Of a stretch of 64,000 nucleotides of DNA, positions 1 to 11,105 are shown piece after piece. The DNA comes from Isoetes taiwanensis (Eukaryota; Streptophyta; Lycopodiopsida; Isoetales; Isoetaceae), in NCBI GenBank assembly GCA_021234155.1, contig JAJEKV010000030.1, positions 9,158,390 to 9,222,389 on the forward strand, written 5' to 3'. The position numbers were made by a program, and so were the translations under genes. Below the pieces are notes generated by a model. That model had not been told where the DNA came from. It ran no database searches and worked only from the letters and a program-made list of their open reading frames with translations. Position 1 is the stretch's first letter. Each line of letters begins with the position of its first letter.

Positions 1-80
1 TATCAAGGATGTTATGCCATTGCAACTGTTGCAGAGCCTGCATCCTTCGCCGGATCTGAAATAAACACTCGGATCACGTT

Positions 81-246
81 GTTAAGGCGGATAACGCCCT
101 GATCCCTATGCAACAAAAATTTCAGGCCATTTTGTGCATGGCCAAAATATCTCGGGCCGCCCTCGACATTTCGGCCATACACAAAATGGCCCTCAATTTT
201 TTTTTTGGCATAATACCCTCGATCAGGGCGTTATCCCTCTCATAAC
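81..246. repeat. Foldback (MITE-like) element, about 166 bp
   Basis: A perfect 16-bp inverted repeat (GGATAACGCCCTGATC at 89-104, its reverse complement at 221-236) encloses a second imperfect inverted repeat built on GGCCATTTTGTG and CACAAAATGGCC. The whole segment can fold into one long stem. The outermost bases GTTA and TAAC also pair. No open reading frame is credible here. It resembles a small non-autonomous foldback or MITE; no clear target-site duplication was identified. Confidence 0.7.
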
Positions 247-370
247 AAGGGTAACTCTATTTTCACCTGTTGTCTCAGATATTATCGGATTTAATTTACC
301 GAGTCTACCATATTGCTAGAGATGAGACACGTACCCACGCACAGAGAGGAGGAGAGTGGATCGGGACGAC

Positions 371-474
371 TGCATTATACAGCCCCCCCTTCGATGTGGC
401 ACAATCCCAGCCCTCCAATCCAAGCCTGGAGGGCCAGATATCAGCGACACAGGGGAGGGGGGCTGTATAATGCA
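371..474. repeat. Second foldback hairpin, 104 bp, 18-bp perfect arms
   Basis: TGCATTATACAGCCCCCC at 371-388 is exactly complementary to 457-474. Inside lies a second perfect 7-bp stem, CCCTCCA against TGGAGGG. The arms contain a run of C/G. It could be a MITE or a transcribed hairpin precursor; nothing in the sequence decides between these. It lies about 125 bp from the first foldback element. Confidence 0.65.
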
Positions 475-530
475 TTCTACCCAGTGGATCTGGTTTTAGG
501 TGGCAAAGAGCAAGGTCGCCGCATCTGCAA

Positions 531-780
531 ATCGCTGAAGAAAGCGGATTGATGGCTTAGGTGGGCAAAATGATGTGCAAAATTGCATGAAAAAAATTAT
601 CCATTACCTATGGAAGTTAAATAACCAGACAAAGATAAAGACAAGTGGCAAACATGCCTTATAAGATGCAATGCAAAGGTGCATAGCAAAATGTGCAAGA
701 GAGGGGATGGCATAAATAGGGAGAGAGTTGTGTAAGGCAAGGGAAAGCAGGGAGGAGGGAATATGGGGTCCTATCTTTCA
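531..780 (+). repeat. Promoter-proximal direct repeat, partner of 4381-4650
   Basis: About 250 bp upstream of and including the start of gene A is nearly identical to 4381-4650, upstream of gene B. The main difference is a 22-bp segment present only at 4407-4428. The repeat shows that genes A and B arose by local duplication including their promoters. Confidence 0.85.
711..720 (+). promoter_or_regulatory. TATA-box of gene A
   Basis: The sequence CATAAATAGG lies about 45 bp upstream of the gene A start codon and is conserved at the same place upstream of gene B (around 4580). Position and sequence fit a plant TATA element with a short 5' leader. Confidence 0.5.
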
Positions 781-1086
781 GTCTACAACAACACCAGCGA
801 TGTGTATCAAGTGAAAGTTGGGCCTGATGAGGCAGCTCTGAAGATTGCAAACATAGTTCTTGCAGTGGTGGGGGCTGTGGCTGCTGTTTTGACCATTGCA
901 GGTTTGGGCGCAGGATTCTCTGCAGCATTGGTCGCTAATGGAGTGGTGGAAGTGTTTGGCATGTCGACCAGCACCCTTGCAGCCCTCACTTCCCTTGCAT
1001 CCACCCTCCCTGGTTATATTATTGCCGCAGATGCCCTCGGCTTTGCCGTCAGCATGACCACCATCGGTTATACGTTTAAGAAATAA
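763..1086 (+). CDS. Gene A: small hydrophobic protein of unknown family, 107 aa
   Basis: Function is not recognised. The protein starts MGSYLS, which fits an N-myristoylation context (Gly2, Ser6), followed by a short polar stretch (YNNTSDVYQVKVGPDE). Two Ala/Val/Leu-rich segments follow, at roughly residues 27-65 and 70-98, that could span or lie in a membrane. The start is supported by a TATA box about 45 bp upstream and by conservation of the same ATG in gene B. The protein ends soon after the second hydrophobic segment (SMTTIGYTFKK). Gene B continues beyond the matching point with a polar C-terminal exon, so gene A is a short isoform or a 3'-truncated duplicate. Downstream sequence at 1111-1236 is shared with the region after gene B. 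Confidence 0.65.
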   Translation: MGSYLSVYNNTSDVYQVKVGPDEAALKIANIVLAVVGAVAAVLTIAGLGAGFSAALVANGVVEVFGMSTSTLAALTSLASTLPGYIIAADALGFAVSMTTIGYTFKK

Positions 1087-1110
1087 AATGAAAATATGAT
1101 CTGGCTAATT

Positions 1111-1236
1111 TAGCTGAAAAACTTGATTTGCCTTAGTTGTTAATCGAATATAAGGGATCACATCATTCTTGAACAATCCTTAAATAAACCTATTCGATTC
1201 ATCACCTGGAGTGACTTAAAAAGTCATGGAACAGTA
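1111..1236 (+). repeat. Downstream direct repeat shared with 10132-10259 and 37531-37658
   Basis: The segment starting TAGCTGAAAAACTTGATTTG recurs downstream of gene B and again at the start of the second 27-kb copy. At 1111-1236 it is more diverged from the other two than they are from each other. This marks the 3' flank of the original gene A/B duplication. Confidence 0.8.
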
Positions 1237-2606
1237 GAATTGAATTGAAATAATTGTGCTCGAGCATTATAGATTGCTTCTATGTTGTTGGGGGAGAGTT
1301 AATTCCCAACCTACGCATAGAAAAGTGTGTTTATAGATTTGCGGTTCTAGATATGATGATATTTTAAGCTTTTATTGGTGTAAACATGTAGGGAAGATAT
1401 TGAGTTTATGTAAGGCTAGAAATAAGATTGGATGTTCAATACTTCGTAAAGAAAGTTTTTGAACATGTTTGACATTTGTTTTGAAAATGTGTAGTTGTGA
1501 ACATAAAGGGCATTTCAACATGTCAAATGAGGCAAACACATTGAAACAAACATTAGCATTGGTTAAACATTCTACAATTTTTTTTTTTAAATATTTTCTT
1601 TAGAGTAACTTACAGTAAGACCAAGCTTTTTTGGCAAAATGGGCTGAACTTTAAACTAGTTAAGGTTATACCATCAACGTGATTAGGGCAAAGGGATATA
1701 TGCCAATGGAAAGCAATAGAGCAACTTGTAGGCAAGAGGAGCACTGGGCTACAGACTGGATGTACATGTGAGCATGGGATTTTTAATAGTTCCTTTCTGC
1801 CTTGGTTGAATTTTGAAGCGTAATCATTGCCTATGCTCATCTTTTGAAAGAATTTTGCCGCAATCCAGGCTACAAAGCCCATTCAGATCTGGCACGCACA
1901 TTCAAATCTGGCAAGAAGAATGGCTTAAATAGCTCCAAAGGTGCAGAGGCACAAACCATTGTGGAAAGAATGAAAAAGGTTGAATCGTCTACATCAAACC
2001 TCTTTGCAAAATATGGCACTTCATTTTTTATACTATATATTGATGTTTCTGCCTTCTTTGCCATAACCACAGAGGAAAACAAATGTCGAAACGAAAGTAA
2101 AGCTATGAGCGCACCCATATCTATCCCTACATGAAGTATTGTGGCTAAGTCTAGAATTCGAAGCTTCCAATTTCCATATTAGGCAACAGTAGGTAGGGTA
2201 TCAACTGCTACATCGTGCAGCCATCTTACAACGAACTGAATAACGAGAATAATCTAGCCTGGTTATTTCCAACAAGAAAATTATAATCAAAACATGGGAA
2301 GCAGCTCAAACCCAGTGAATATATGAACCAAAAGCATCAATCCAAGATTTTTTTTAGTTTCCAAGATTTTTTTTAGTTTGATTATATCTTCACCAAGGAT
2401 CCGTGACGTTTAGTAATTATATTTGAGATGTTTTAGCCTAGTGCAATAAGGTTAACTTTACACAGCGTAGTTTTGTAAGCATTAGATTTATAGTTATCAT
2501 TTATAAACCACTATGATAACCAATAATGCTCTGTAGTCTTGTAGTTTGAAGCATTTCAAGTTTAGTAGACTAGAACTATTAAAGACTGTGGATGGTGTCT
2601 TATGTA
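1237..2606. other. Intergenic stretch without a supported gene
   Basis: AT-rich sequence between gene A and the minus-strand gene. Reading frames of 80-96 codons exist on both strands around 1610-2134 but overlap each other and show no splice-site logic or recognisable protein features. A short direct duplication of CCAAGATTTTTTTTAG lies near 2342-2380. Confidence 0.5.
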
Positions 2607-4282
2607 TTAAAGTATTATTTCAAAAATTAGAGAGCAAGGGGATTTGAACCCCCTACCATTTCCAAAACTCATAAACAATAAATTCCATAACTCAAAATTA
2701 TCAAATCTGCACAAAAAAACAATAAGATACTTTAAGCATGAATGTAAGGTATGTTAGTGCATGTAACGCACTAAGATACATATTGTTGACTAGGATATCA
2801 TCCGGTCGATAAATAATTCCTTTCTTCTGATACACAATGATATGCTTGTTACAAAAGAAAAACATAGCTATGCATGAATCGTAAAGCTCATACCTTCTCA
2901 AACACCTCAATGAAATGGAAGATGCTAATACCTCATCCATCTACAAAAACAAATATATGCATTGACATTACCTTGTTGGCAAAGCTACAGAATTTCACAA
3001 TCAAAACTTTAAGAAATGCTTACTATAAAGCTGCATAACTTAGCAGCCAATTGACTGCGCTCAAGATCATTTTCAATCAGATTTATATCCAAACATGAAA
3101 TTTCATAATCCAGTTGCACATGTTTCACCTAAGACAAAGTTCCTTGCCGCATCTCCATACACAAGATTACCACCACGAGTTGCAAATAAAACCTGCAAAC
3201 AAAAACTTGTTTTCCAACATAAATGCACAGCGACCATCTTTAAAACCAGTCTATGATATAGAATAAACTTGCGAGGCATTTGCTGATTGAAATACCAGGT
3301 GGCGCCTTCCATTCCCTCAATTGTGGAAGTTGCATCTATAACCCTGCAGTAACCTGATTTGCTGGAAAGTTTGGCACAGTTAACAACTTAATAAAGAAAT
3401 AGACATAAGAAAATCGTGATATAGCCAACCTTAATGGCATATGGCATAATTTCTTTGTCTCAGCATGATAATTAGATCTAAAAGTGATAGAAGTAATACT
3501 AAACCTCATATGCATCACTTTCTTTAAGATAGTAACTTCTGGCAGGTCTTTATTCTCCAAAACATTCTTGTAAAGGTAGACACTAACATCTGCACTGTTT
3601 AGATAAGAAATATGGTCAGGTTTCGAGCTTTTTGAATCCTTACGATTTGAATTGCCGCCGCAGCTCAACCTATTTACATCCTCAAGGCAATATTCCAACA
3701 CTTTAGTAATTACAGCTCTGCATACTACATGGCCTCCAACAACCCAAATTTTCAAAGATTTAAGCACAAAACCCAAGAACCCAATGTAAACCCGAGCTGC
3801 ATCTCTTACATCCTGCCTGGGCATCCATTTTTTTACAGTTGTTTAATGCTTCAACAATTACCTGTGTTGTCAGATCTAAGATTTTCACAGACCAACGGCA
3901 GAGCATATCTGCGGTAGAATGCACAGGCATTCCCACAATTAAGCTGCTGGAATTTAGTGACGAATCGTTGCAGAATCTGGCTATGGATATGGGTTCGAAA
4001 TTGCGAGGCAATCTGGCTTTGAGCTCCATCATAAAACGAATTAAATGGACCACAGTTTGCAAAACCTGGCCACTGCTTCTCTAGTAATTGCAAACTATGG
4101 CAAGAATTTCTTGATCCACAGATTCAAAATGCTGGATCATTACGGTGAGAGACAGGAAATACTTGCAGCTCAAGCACATAAGACTTGATTACCTGATAAA
4201 CCGAAAAATACAGAAAAAGAACGATAAGCATCCGAATGAAGTTTCGACGCACCAAATCCAGCCTCCTCGCCTTGGCCGCCAT
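2607..4282 (-). CDS. Seven-exon gene of unknown function, with one in-frame stop
   Basis: I do not recognise the product (about 356 residues). A consistent model on the minus strand has exons 4193-4282, 3862-4131, 3505-3812, 3193-3343, 3024-3128, 2894-2940 and 2607-2706. Every intron starts GT and ends AG, and codon phase is kept across all six junctions, which is unlikely by chance. The N-terminus is basic and then strongly hydrophobic (IRMLIVLFLYFSVYQ), suggesting a signal anchor or membrane segment; the rest is mixed alpha-helical in composition. The start ATG at 4282 lies in a GC-rich leader. A TAG codon at 4081-4083 interrupts exon 2 seventeen codons in; it is either a real inactivating mutation or a base error. 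The last exon includes a tRNA T-arm-like string, so its 3' end may be foreign. Family assignment needs a protein search. Confidence 0.6.
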
Positions 4283-4380
4283 ATCCTTTGTTCACGTTGT
4301 TAGGGCTACGTCTTAGGGTTTACCATTCTACTTTCTGATTTTGGTGATAACGTCTCCGTTATCAACCACTACTCTTGATT

Positions 4381-4650
4381 ATCGCTGAATAAAGCGGATT
4401 GATGGCACTGAATTAAGTTACCTGGCTTAGGTGGGCAAAATGATGTGCAAAATTGCATGCAAAAAATTATCCATTACCTATGGAAGTTAAATAACCAGAC
4501 AAAGATAAAGACAAGTGGCAAACATGCCTTATAAGATGCAATGCAAAGGTGCGTAGCAAAATGTGCAAGAGAGGGGATCGCATAAATAGGGAGAGAGTTG
4601 TGTAAGGCAAGGGAAAGCAGGGAGGAGGGAATATGGGGTCCTATCTTTCA
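4381..4650 (+). repeat. Promoter repeat of gene B, partner of 531-780
   Basis: This copy contains the TATA element near 4580 and the first six codons of gene B, identical to gene A up to TATCTTTCA. The match to gene A breaks at 4651, where an insertion begins. Confidence 0.85.
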
Positions 4651-4975
4651 ATTATAAAGGGAAAGGCCGGGAAAGATTTTCGACGATGGAAAGATGGGTG
4701 AGGCCGCCTTTGATCTGCCAAAAAAACATGCCTTTGCATAACGGAAAACATCCATTGGGCTTCATTCTGGGCTTCATTCTGCTCCTGAATGCAAGGTAGA
4801 ATCGACGGAATGCGGGTAAGATCAACGGAATGCGAGGGGTAAAATCGATGAAGGAAAGGTAAAAATCTGCCATTTGTTCTTGCTCTGTTCTTGCTTTCGA
4901 CTTTCGGATTAAGAAACCATGCCACGGTCGGATCCGATTGGATGAGAACACGTAATGAAGCCTAATGGTTTTAAA
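4651..4975. mobile_element. 325-bp insertion in gene B
   Basis: Compared with gene A, the sequence between TATCTTTCA and GTCTACAACAACACC is interrupted by 325 bp. The insert holds short tandem motifs (GGGCTTCATTCTG twice; variants of ATCGACGGAATGCG three times). No terminal inverted repeat or target duplication is obvious and it has no meaningful coding capacity. It is not an intron in the gene A sense because the left border lacks GT. Confidence 0.55.
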
Positions 4976-5123
4976 GTCTACAACAACACCCGGCGATGTG
5001 TATCAAGTGAAAGTTGGGCCCGATGAACTCGAAGATTGCAAACATAGTTCTTGCAAAGTGGTGGGGGCCTGGGTTCTTTGTTTTGACCATCGCGCAGGTT
5101 TGGCGCAGGATTTCTGCGGCATT

Positions 5124-8100
5124 GGAGTGGTCCATGAATGGCGATAGGCCCATCGATGATAATCCACGTGGGCACATATTGGCCCACGACTTGGCCACAT
5201 GGAGACCCTAGCCGGTTTAGGGTTCTTACCTTTTTGGCACGATTGAGATTAGGGTTTGGCGATCGGCGAACTCTGTTTTAGGCGGCGACTACGTTCTTCA
5301 TGGCGCTTGAATGCGCCGCCATGGATTATCCTCACCGCGGCCGGATTTGGTGGCCTCGCATGGCTACTACCGTAGCCCTTGTTGGCGACCTTACTCGCCC
5401 TCACCGCTATGCTTGTTGCAAAGCAGCTCCAAGACTAAGAATCTTAACTTAGGCGGCTGCTTTGGGATCCAGGTAGTATTGCTTCATGCATTTGACAATA
5501 GAAATGCTAGGATCATGCAATAATTTGGAATTTTGATTTCATTCCCTCCATTAGTAGTGAGTTCAAATTTTCAAAGTGTTCTTGGGCGCCCTTTCAGGAC
5601 ATGATCCAGCACATTAGAATGCTTGATCTTGCGGTTGAGAAGAAGGATCACTTGCATGGCAAAATCTACTCCATTCAATGCTTGGCTTGAAGTCGCCATC
5701 TTGTGGCAACTTTGAACATGGAATGCTTTGTTTTAGAGGTATAAAATGCTGAGCGCCCAAGAACACTTCCACCTGCACACTGGCTCACAAGTGGTTAGCA
5801 TTTTGTTTCAAAGCTTGCTTGGTAAGCATTTTTTATTATGTCTCCATTTGATTCTCTACTTTGTGCATGTTGTTGATTGCTTATTCGTTTTGCAGGTCCA
5901 AGGTGCTTAATCCTCCTTGCTGGTATCTTGCATTCTTCTTGCTTGATACTCCTTACCATGCAACTAAGAAGAAATAGGGTTGTTGCCGCACCACCACACC
6001 GCTCCTAATTCTATAGGAGTTGCTAATGAGCATGTTGCTAGTGCCTCTCCGCTTTCGGAAGAAGAAGAAGAATACTTCGCTAACATCCAAGCCAGACGGA
6101 TGATCTTCCAAGCAAGGATCTTGTAAGGAAACCAGCAAGGGGGCTTGGACAATTCAAGCTCTTGAGGCTGCCATTGATGCAATTGATGACAGACCGATGT
6201 CCATAAGAGGGGCTAGCATCCACTATGGCATACCACGAGACCACTCTTAGAAATCACCTAGGAGGTCCGACATTGAACAAGGCGGGTTGTATTCCTAGAG
6301 CATTGATCTGCCGCAGAGAAGAAAATGACCTTCTTTGCTTGGGCCTTGCAACAAGCAAACAATGGCGGGGCAATCACATTAGAAATTTTAGGGAGAGAGT
6401 TTTGAACTTGCTATAAACAAGGCCTACTACCTTTAAGGATGGACTCCCCGCCGTAAATGGTGGAGGGGTTTAAAAAAGGCATCCCGAGATTAGGGTCGAG
6501 GGCTGCCCAACCAGTTGAGATGCCGAGAACAAGATCCTTGACCACCGCCAATCTAGACAATTTCTACCTCACTCTACATAAAATCTATGCTGATTTGAAG
6601 TTGGATCCGCCCGAATAACTGGAATTTCGATGAGACTGGGATCCAAGCCGGAGATAGGACAGGGGATTAGGGTGCTTGCAAGATCTCTGAGACAAGTATG
6701 TTGGTGGGACTGTTCCACAAAGCAGAGAATGGGTGACATTATTATGTTGTGTGAATGCTGCAGGGGGTAGAATTCCAAATATGTATGTCTTTAAAGGCAA
6801 GAGAATGCGTGACATTAATGTGCTTGTCGGGTCGTGGAGTCCGGGGGGCGGTTTGGACTTACAAAAAAAGCTTGGATTACAGATGTTCTTTTTGCAGGTT
6901 GGCTAGATCACTTCAAGGCATGTGTTCCTGGGGGTGTAAGCAAGGAAAGGCCACACCTTCTGATCCTTGATGGCCATGGTAGCCATGTCACCATTGATGC
7001 CATCACAAAGGCAAGGGATATGGGACTTCACATCTTGGTTTTGCCTCCACACACTTCACACAAGCTACAACCTCTGGATGTTGCTTGTTTCTCACCATTC
7101 AAGCAGGCCTTTAGGAGACTAAGGGCAAAGTTGATGCACTCCTCTAATTATGTTGAGCCCACCAAACCAGACTTAGCCACACTTATTTACAAGGCCTATG
7201 ATGCTGCCTTGACTCCTGAAAACATCAAAGCAGGTTTTGCTACAACTGGTATTTGGCCCTTTCGTGCAGGTGCTGTTCCACCAGAACCCAATGCTGACCA
7301 ATATGCAGCAGAGCATGGAGATGCAGCAGAGTGTGCTGAGGAAGGTGAGGATGGAGAAGGTGATGGAGAAGAGGGTGATGATGTTAATTCTAATGCAGGT
7401 GAGGATGCAAGAGAGAATGCAGCAGCCAATCCAGGTGAGAATGCAGCAGCCAATCCAGGTGCAAATGATTTAGCAAATGGGAATCCAATTGTGCCAAATT
7501 CTGAGGCACCTTCTGCTGGCCTGCAAACGTTGGCCAGAGCTGCAAGTTTGGATTGCAACGAGGGGTCTAAGGCTGTAAGAAAATCATGCAGACTTCCACC
7601 TGCACTAAAGAAAAAGCTTTATGTAACTTCTGATGAGTTTGTGGCAGCAAAAGTAGAGCATCTAAAACAGTTAGAGGAGGCCAAGGAGTTAAGAAAGAAA
7701 TTAGTAGAAGACAAGGCAAGGTTGAGAGAGGAGAGGGCTAAGAAGAAAGAGGAGGATAAGGCAAGAAAAGAGAAGGCCAGATTAGAGAGGGAGGAGAAGA
7801 GGAAAGAGATGCAGAATGGGAGGAAGAAGAGGCCAAGGAAAAAAACCATTGTGGAGGATGAAGAGACTTCAGAAGATGAAGATGAGATAGGGAACATGGA
7901 AGTGGTTTACAGGACCAGCAAACGAGCAAGAAAGCCTTCTAGAAAGGCTTTAGAGGCTGCTGCAAATGAAGATCCAACCCAGGTACACATAAAATCTATG
8001 CTATTATTATGTATGTCTTTTTTCACTTCAATGACAAAATCTGTTTTGCAGGAGAAGGAGGCTGAAGTTGTTGCTTGTGGGGCTGCAATTTTTGATGCAG

Positions 8101-9189
8101 CAGCAGCAGATAGAGAAGAAGCTTTGCAGGATGAAGCACCTTTGAATAATCTTGATTTGCAGGATGAAGAAGTGGATGATACGTTTGAGGACACACATGA
8201 AGATCTTGCCTTCCAAGATAGCCAGCCAATAGAGGAAGAATCAGAAGCAATTGGTTGCAGCTATGAAGGTACACATGAGTGTTCATGGGATGAACACCTT
8301 AAGCTTAGAAACATGAGTAAGAATGCTGCACCATCAGAATTTCCTGAGCCTTGGGAAATATGGTCTGATGCAGACAAATACCCTGTAGCATCACAAACAC
8401 AAGGTGCACCAAAGAGAACAAGGTGCATCAATGACCTCTACTAATATATGTTTGCACATAAGAACAATCTTTTGTATATCTGGAATGCAATGTACCCATC
8501 CAACAGAATTTAAAGGCATGTGTTTTTTCTTCTTGTGTCATTTGTCTTAATTTTCGCATTCTTGATGTTTGTCATTGTAGGGCATTGTATTCCTGGCTTG
8601 TGCTCAACTTCATTTCGTTTGGATGGCCAAATCTGTACATATGCAGGTAAATCTGAACCCTAAACTATTGTTTTAAACCTGCCATTGAACAATGGCTGGT
8701 TAGTAGATAGGTGCTTGGAGGTTCAAGTCCTCCAATACTCTATATTAGTAGTGATTTTTAGGTGCAGGTTGGGTGCATTCAAGGTGAATGCAATGCCCAC
8801 TTTAGGTATTTCAGTGCACCACAAGGGTGCAGTTGCTGCTCCATAATGGTCAGATGCATGGTCACACATGGGGTCTGCCTTGAACATATTGGGTGTTTCA
8901 GCTCTCCATTTAGGTGCCTAGATAGCACCATCTGTGCATAACCATATTGGTACAAAGTATCACCATAAGATGAGCCATGAGGGTACATAACATCACCTAC
9001 TGGGTCCCCGACCCCCTCTTGTTTGACAGCTTGTAGAAGTAGGTTCACTAACAATATTTTAGTTTTGCAGGTCCAAATCAATGTATTAGGATCTGGAGCA
9101 TAATTTCTGGTCATTAGCAGGTTGTTTGGGCACTTCCACATCAAGTTATATCGATTCTACCCTTAAGTTCACCATTCATGGACCACTCC
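5124..9189 (+). mobile_element. Pogo-like (Tc1/mariner superfamily) DNA transposon, 4066 bp
   Basis: GGAGTGGTCCATGAATGG at 5124-5141 is exactly complementary to 9172-9189, giving perfect 18-bp terminal inverted repeats. The element carries one DDE transposase gene on the plus strand and sits inside the coding region of gene B. A TA target duplication, usual for this superfamily, is not visible. An extra 28 bp follows the right repeat before gene B resumes at 9218, and 16 bp of it (AGCTCTCCATTTAGGT) also occur at 8900-8915 inside the element. The 3' part (8450-9170) is non-coding and includes a T-arm-like string GGAGGTTCAAGTCCTCC near 8725. Confidence 0.75.
6137..8443 (+). pseudogene. Pogo/Jerky-type DDE transposase
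   Basis: The N-terminal DNA-binding part is visible around 6137-6290 as a pipsqueak-type helix-turn-helix (ALEAAIDAIDDRPMSIRGAS, then a frameshift before LRNHLGG). The first catalytic aspartate lies in NFDETGIQ near 6629. From 6834 the frame is open for 536 codons: LLILDGHGSH supplies the second aspartate (residue 46), LQPLDVACFSPFK the third (residue 82), giving DD35D spacing, and TGIWPF near residue 140 is a family signature. The tail is acidic, then a Lys/Glu-rich coiled coil with runs of basic residues, probably nuclear. A 69-bp segment at 7983-8051 has intron borders (GTACAC...TTTTGCAG) but is also in frame. Several frameshifts before 6834 break the N-terminal half; some may be base-calling errors. 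The 3' frame ends normally at 8443. Confidence 0.85.
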
Positions 9190-9861
9190 ATGCTGTCCAG
9201 ATAGCTCTCCATTTAGGTCGCTAATGGAGTGGTGGAAGTGTTTGGCGTGTCGACCAGCACCCTTGCAGCCCTCACTTCCCTTGCATCCACCCTCGCTGGT
9301 TATACCATTGCCGCAGATGCCCTCGGCTTTGCCGTCAGCATGACCACCTTCGTTACTGATAAGCTCCAAAAAGAGGAGGGTTACGTCGAAATCAAACCAG
9401 GTACGTTATCTTATTCTGCCTCTCTGCCCTTGCATACATAGTAAAATTAATAAAATTACCGATTAATAAAATTATGTTTTGCTTGACCAGGGAACAAAGA
9501 ATCGTTTGGCAAGTATACCTTGTCGTTATGGAGGCAGGCTTGCTGCCGCAGGGTCCGCCCCAATCCAAGCAACTCGGAGGAGGTTCTGATGGATGAATTG
9601 TACATGCGGCCCATCTTCACTGGAGCCACAGACGGATCCACTTTGGAGCACGATATGATGTATTGGATAGAGAAATGGGGCCACGAGAATGAGCAACGTA
9701 TCACCATGAGCCCTTCTACTAGAAGCGCCATCGACTATGAAGAAGCCCAAAGGCTGGCCGATCTATACAGTTCCACCATCGACTGGAAGAAAATGGCTGA
9801 GGATGCTGGCCTCCAGTCTCGAAAAGTGCAGGAGGAAGCTCATCATGAAGCTGCTAAGTAG

Positions 9862-10074
9862 CTCTCAATACAAGGTCCTATATAAGTTACTTCCATGCTT
9901 TTTTGGTCCGCTTCTATGGCTATGCTAAAATTAGCTCCTCAAATAATTTCTTGCAAATAATATGTAAGTTCCTTTATGTTTCTTCTAAACTACCATCGTC
10001 CTTTTCTATAGCATTCTTCAACTTATGGATTCATGATTAAAGGCCCACTATTGATAGTATCACATCTTCTTAAT
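9862..10074. other. 3' flank of gene B up to the tandem-duplication breakpoint
   Basis: AT-rich sequence after the gene B stop. Identity with the second 27-kb copy begins at about 10075 within GTGTTTTGGATTGTGG; bases before that have no partner near 37472. Confidence 0.6.
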
Positions 10075-11084
10075 GTGTTTTGGATTGTGGATTATTTTAG
10101 GCCTTAAGTAGGATAGGAAAAAGATGCGTGTTAGCTGAAAAACTTGATTTGCCTTAGTTATTAATCGAATATAAGGCATCACATCATTCTTGAACAATCC
10201 TTAGGTAAAACTATTAGATTCATCACCTAAGGAATAACTTAAAAAGTCATGGAACAGTATATCAAAAAATTTTATTAAAACTATCCACCCTTAATTGAAT
10301 AGTAAAATATTTGGAGTGGTGGAGAATTATGCAAACAGACAGTAAAATCTGGAATTGTGGAGGTTATGCAAACAAGGTAAAGGGCTTTATGCTATAGTTG
10401 TAGGAGTGTTATGATTTTTAAAATCTCTCCATTTTCACTTCCTCATTAACATCTACTAATCTCGAAACATTTTTGTTATAAGAAATTATTATATCTACAT
10501 CCAATAATTCCAACCTGCTTGCTTTAAAGCTCGACCAATGTCCCTCCAACTTATTATAAGTTAGCATGTGCTCTTGGATGATGTTGTGTTTTATAGTGTT
10601 GTATGATTCATGTAACTTTGCACATGATGCAACAATCCTAATAACTGCTACTCACCAATTAATTTTCTCGTTTTTCTTATTTAGATAGTATACAATAGCA
10701 AAAGTTAGAGGTACCATGCCCCACCTCCCTCCCTCAAACATGTGGCTTCCCAGTAATCTGTTTATTCAACATCACTACCTCTCAATATTGTTCTGGGTTG
10801 AGGTTCATTATTTCGAAAGGAAATTTTTCTAAGACAGTGAAACAATGACATTAAGATTAAACTACAAAAGAAATTGAGTTCACACATTATATAATGCACT
10901 TGTAGCATGTTGTTTTTGGTACTCTTTTTTCCCCAAGCCGACTTCAACTCATCTGGTGAAGCATATTGTTCAACATGTTTGTAAAGTTGTCTGTAAGTAT
11001 ATCCGATGGCATTGAGATCTGGTTTTGAATCCAGATACTTGTGCAAATGGATTCTTGTGTTTTCTCCTTAATCCAAAAAAAAAG

Positions 11085-11105
11085 AGAAGGAAGGAAGGAA
11101 GGAAG
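11085..11105. repeat. GGAA microsatellite and poly-T tract nearby
   Basis: A short (GGAA)n tract of about five units. A poly-T run of about 24 bases at 11749-11772 is longer in copy 2 (39165-39192). Both are simple repeats in non-coding sequence. Confidence 0.7.

Larger units (their letters stand above)
4633..9861 (+). pseudogene. Gene B: longer paralogue of gene A, split by two insertions
   Basis: Pieces in order: 4633-4650 (first six codons), 4976-5123 (homologous to gene A from VYNNTSD onward, with several small indels), then 9218-9400 and 9491-9861. The third piece continues gene A homology (the GVSTSTLAALTSLAS region) into a polar extension, followed by an intron at 9401-9490 (GTACG...CCAG) and a final exon of 123 codons ending in EAHHEAAK. 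The exon junction keeps phase. Gene B thus shows the full-length form: myristoylation-like start, two hydrophobic segments, then a charged C-terminal domain of about 140 residues absent from gene A. A 325-bp insert and a 4.07-kb pogo-like transposon interrupt it, so this copy cannot make a normal product. The 3' exons are intact. Function unknown. Confidence 0.7.

Noticed and set aside
2629-2659. tRNA-like T-arm (GGGGTTCAAATCCCC type), minus strand
   Set aside because: No matching D-arm, anticodon arm or acceptor stem at the right distance; it is not a tRNA gene. A similar T-arm near 8725 fails for the same reason.
7619-7897. Ser/Phe/Leu-rich minus-strand frame
   Set aside because: Antisense shadow of the Lys/Glu-rich tail of the pogo transposase.
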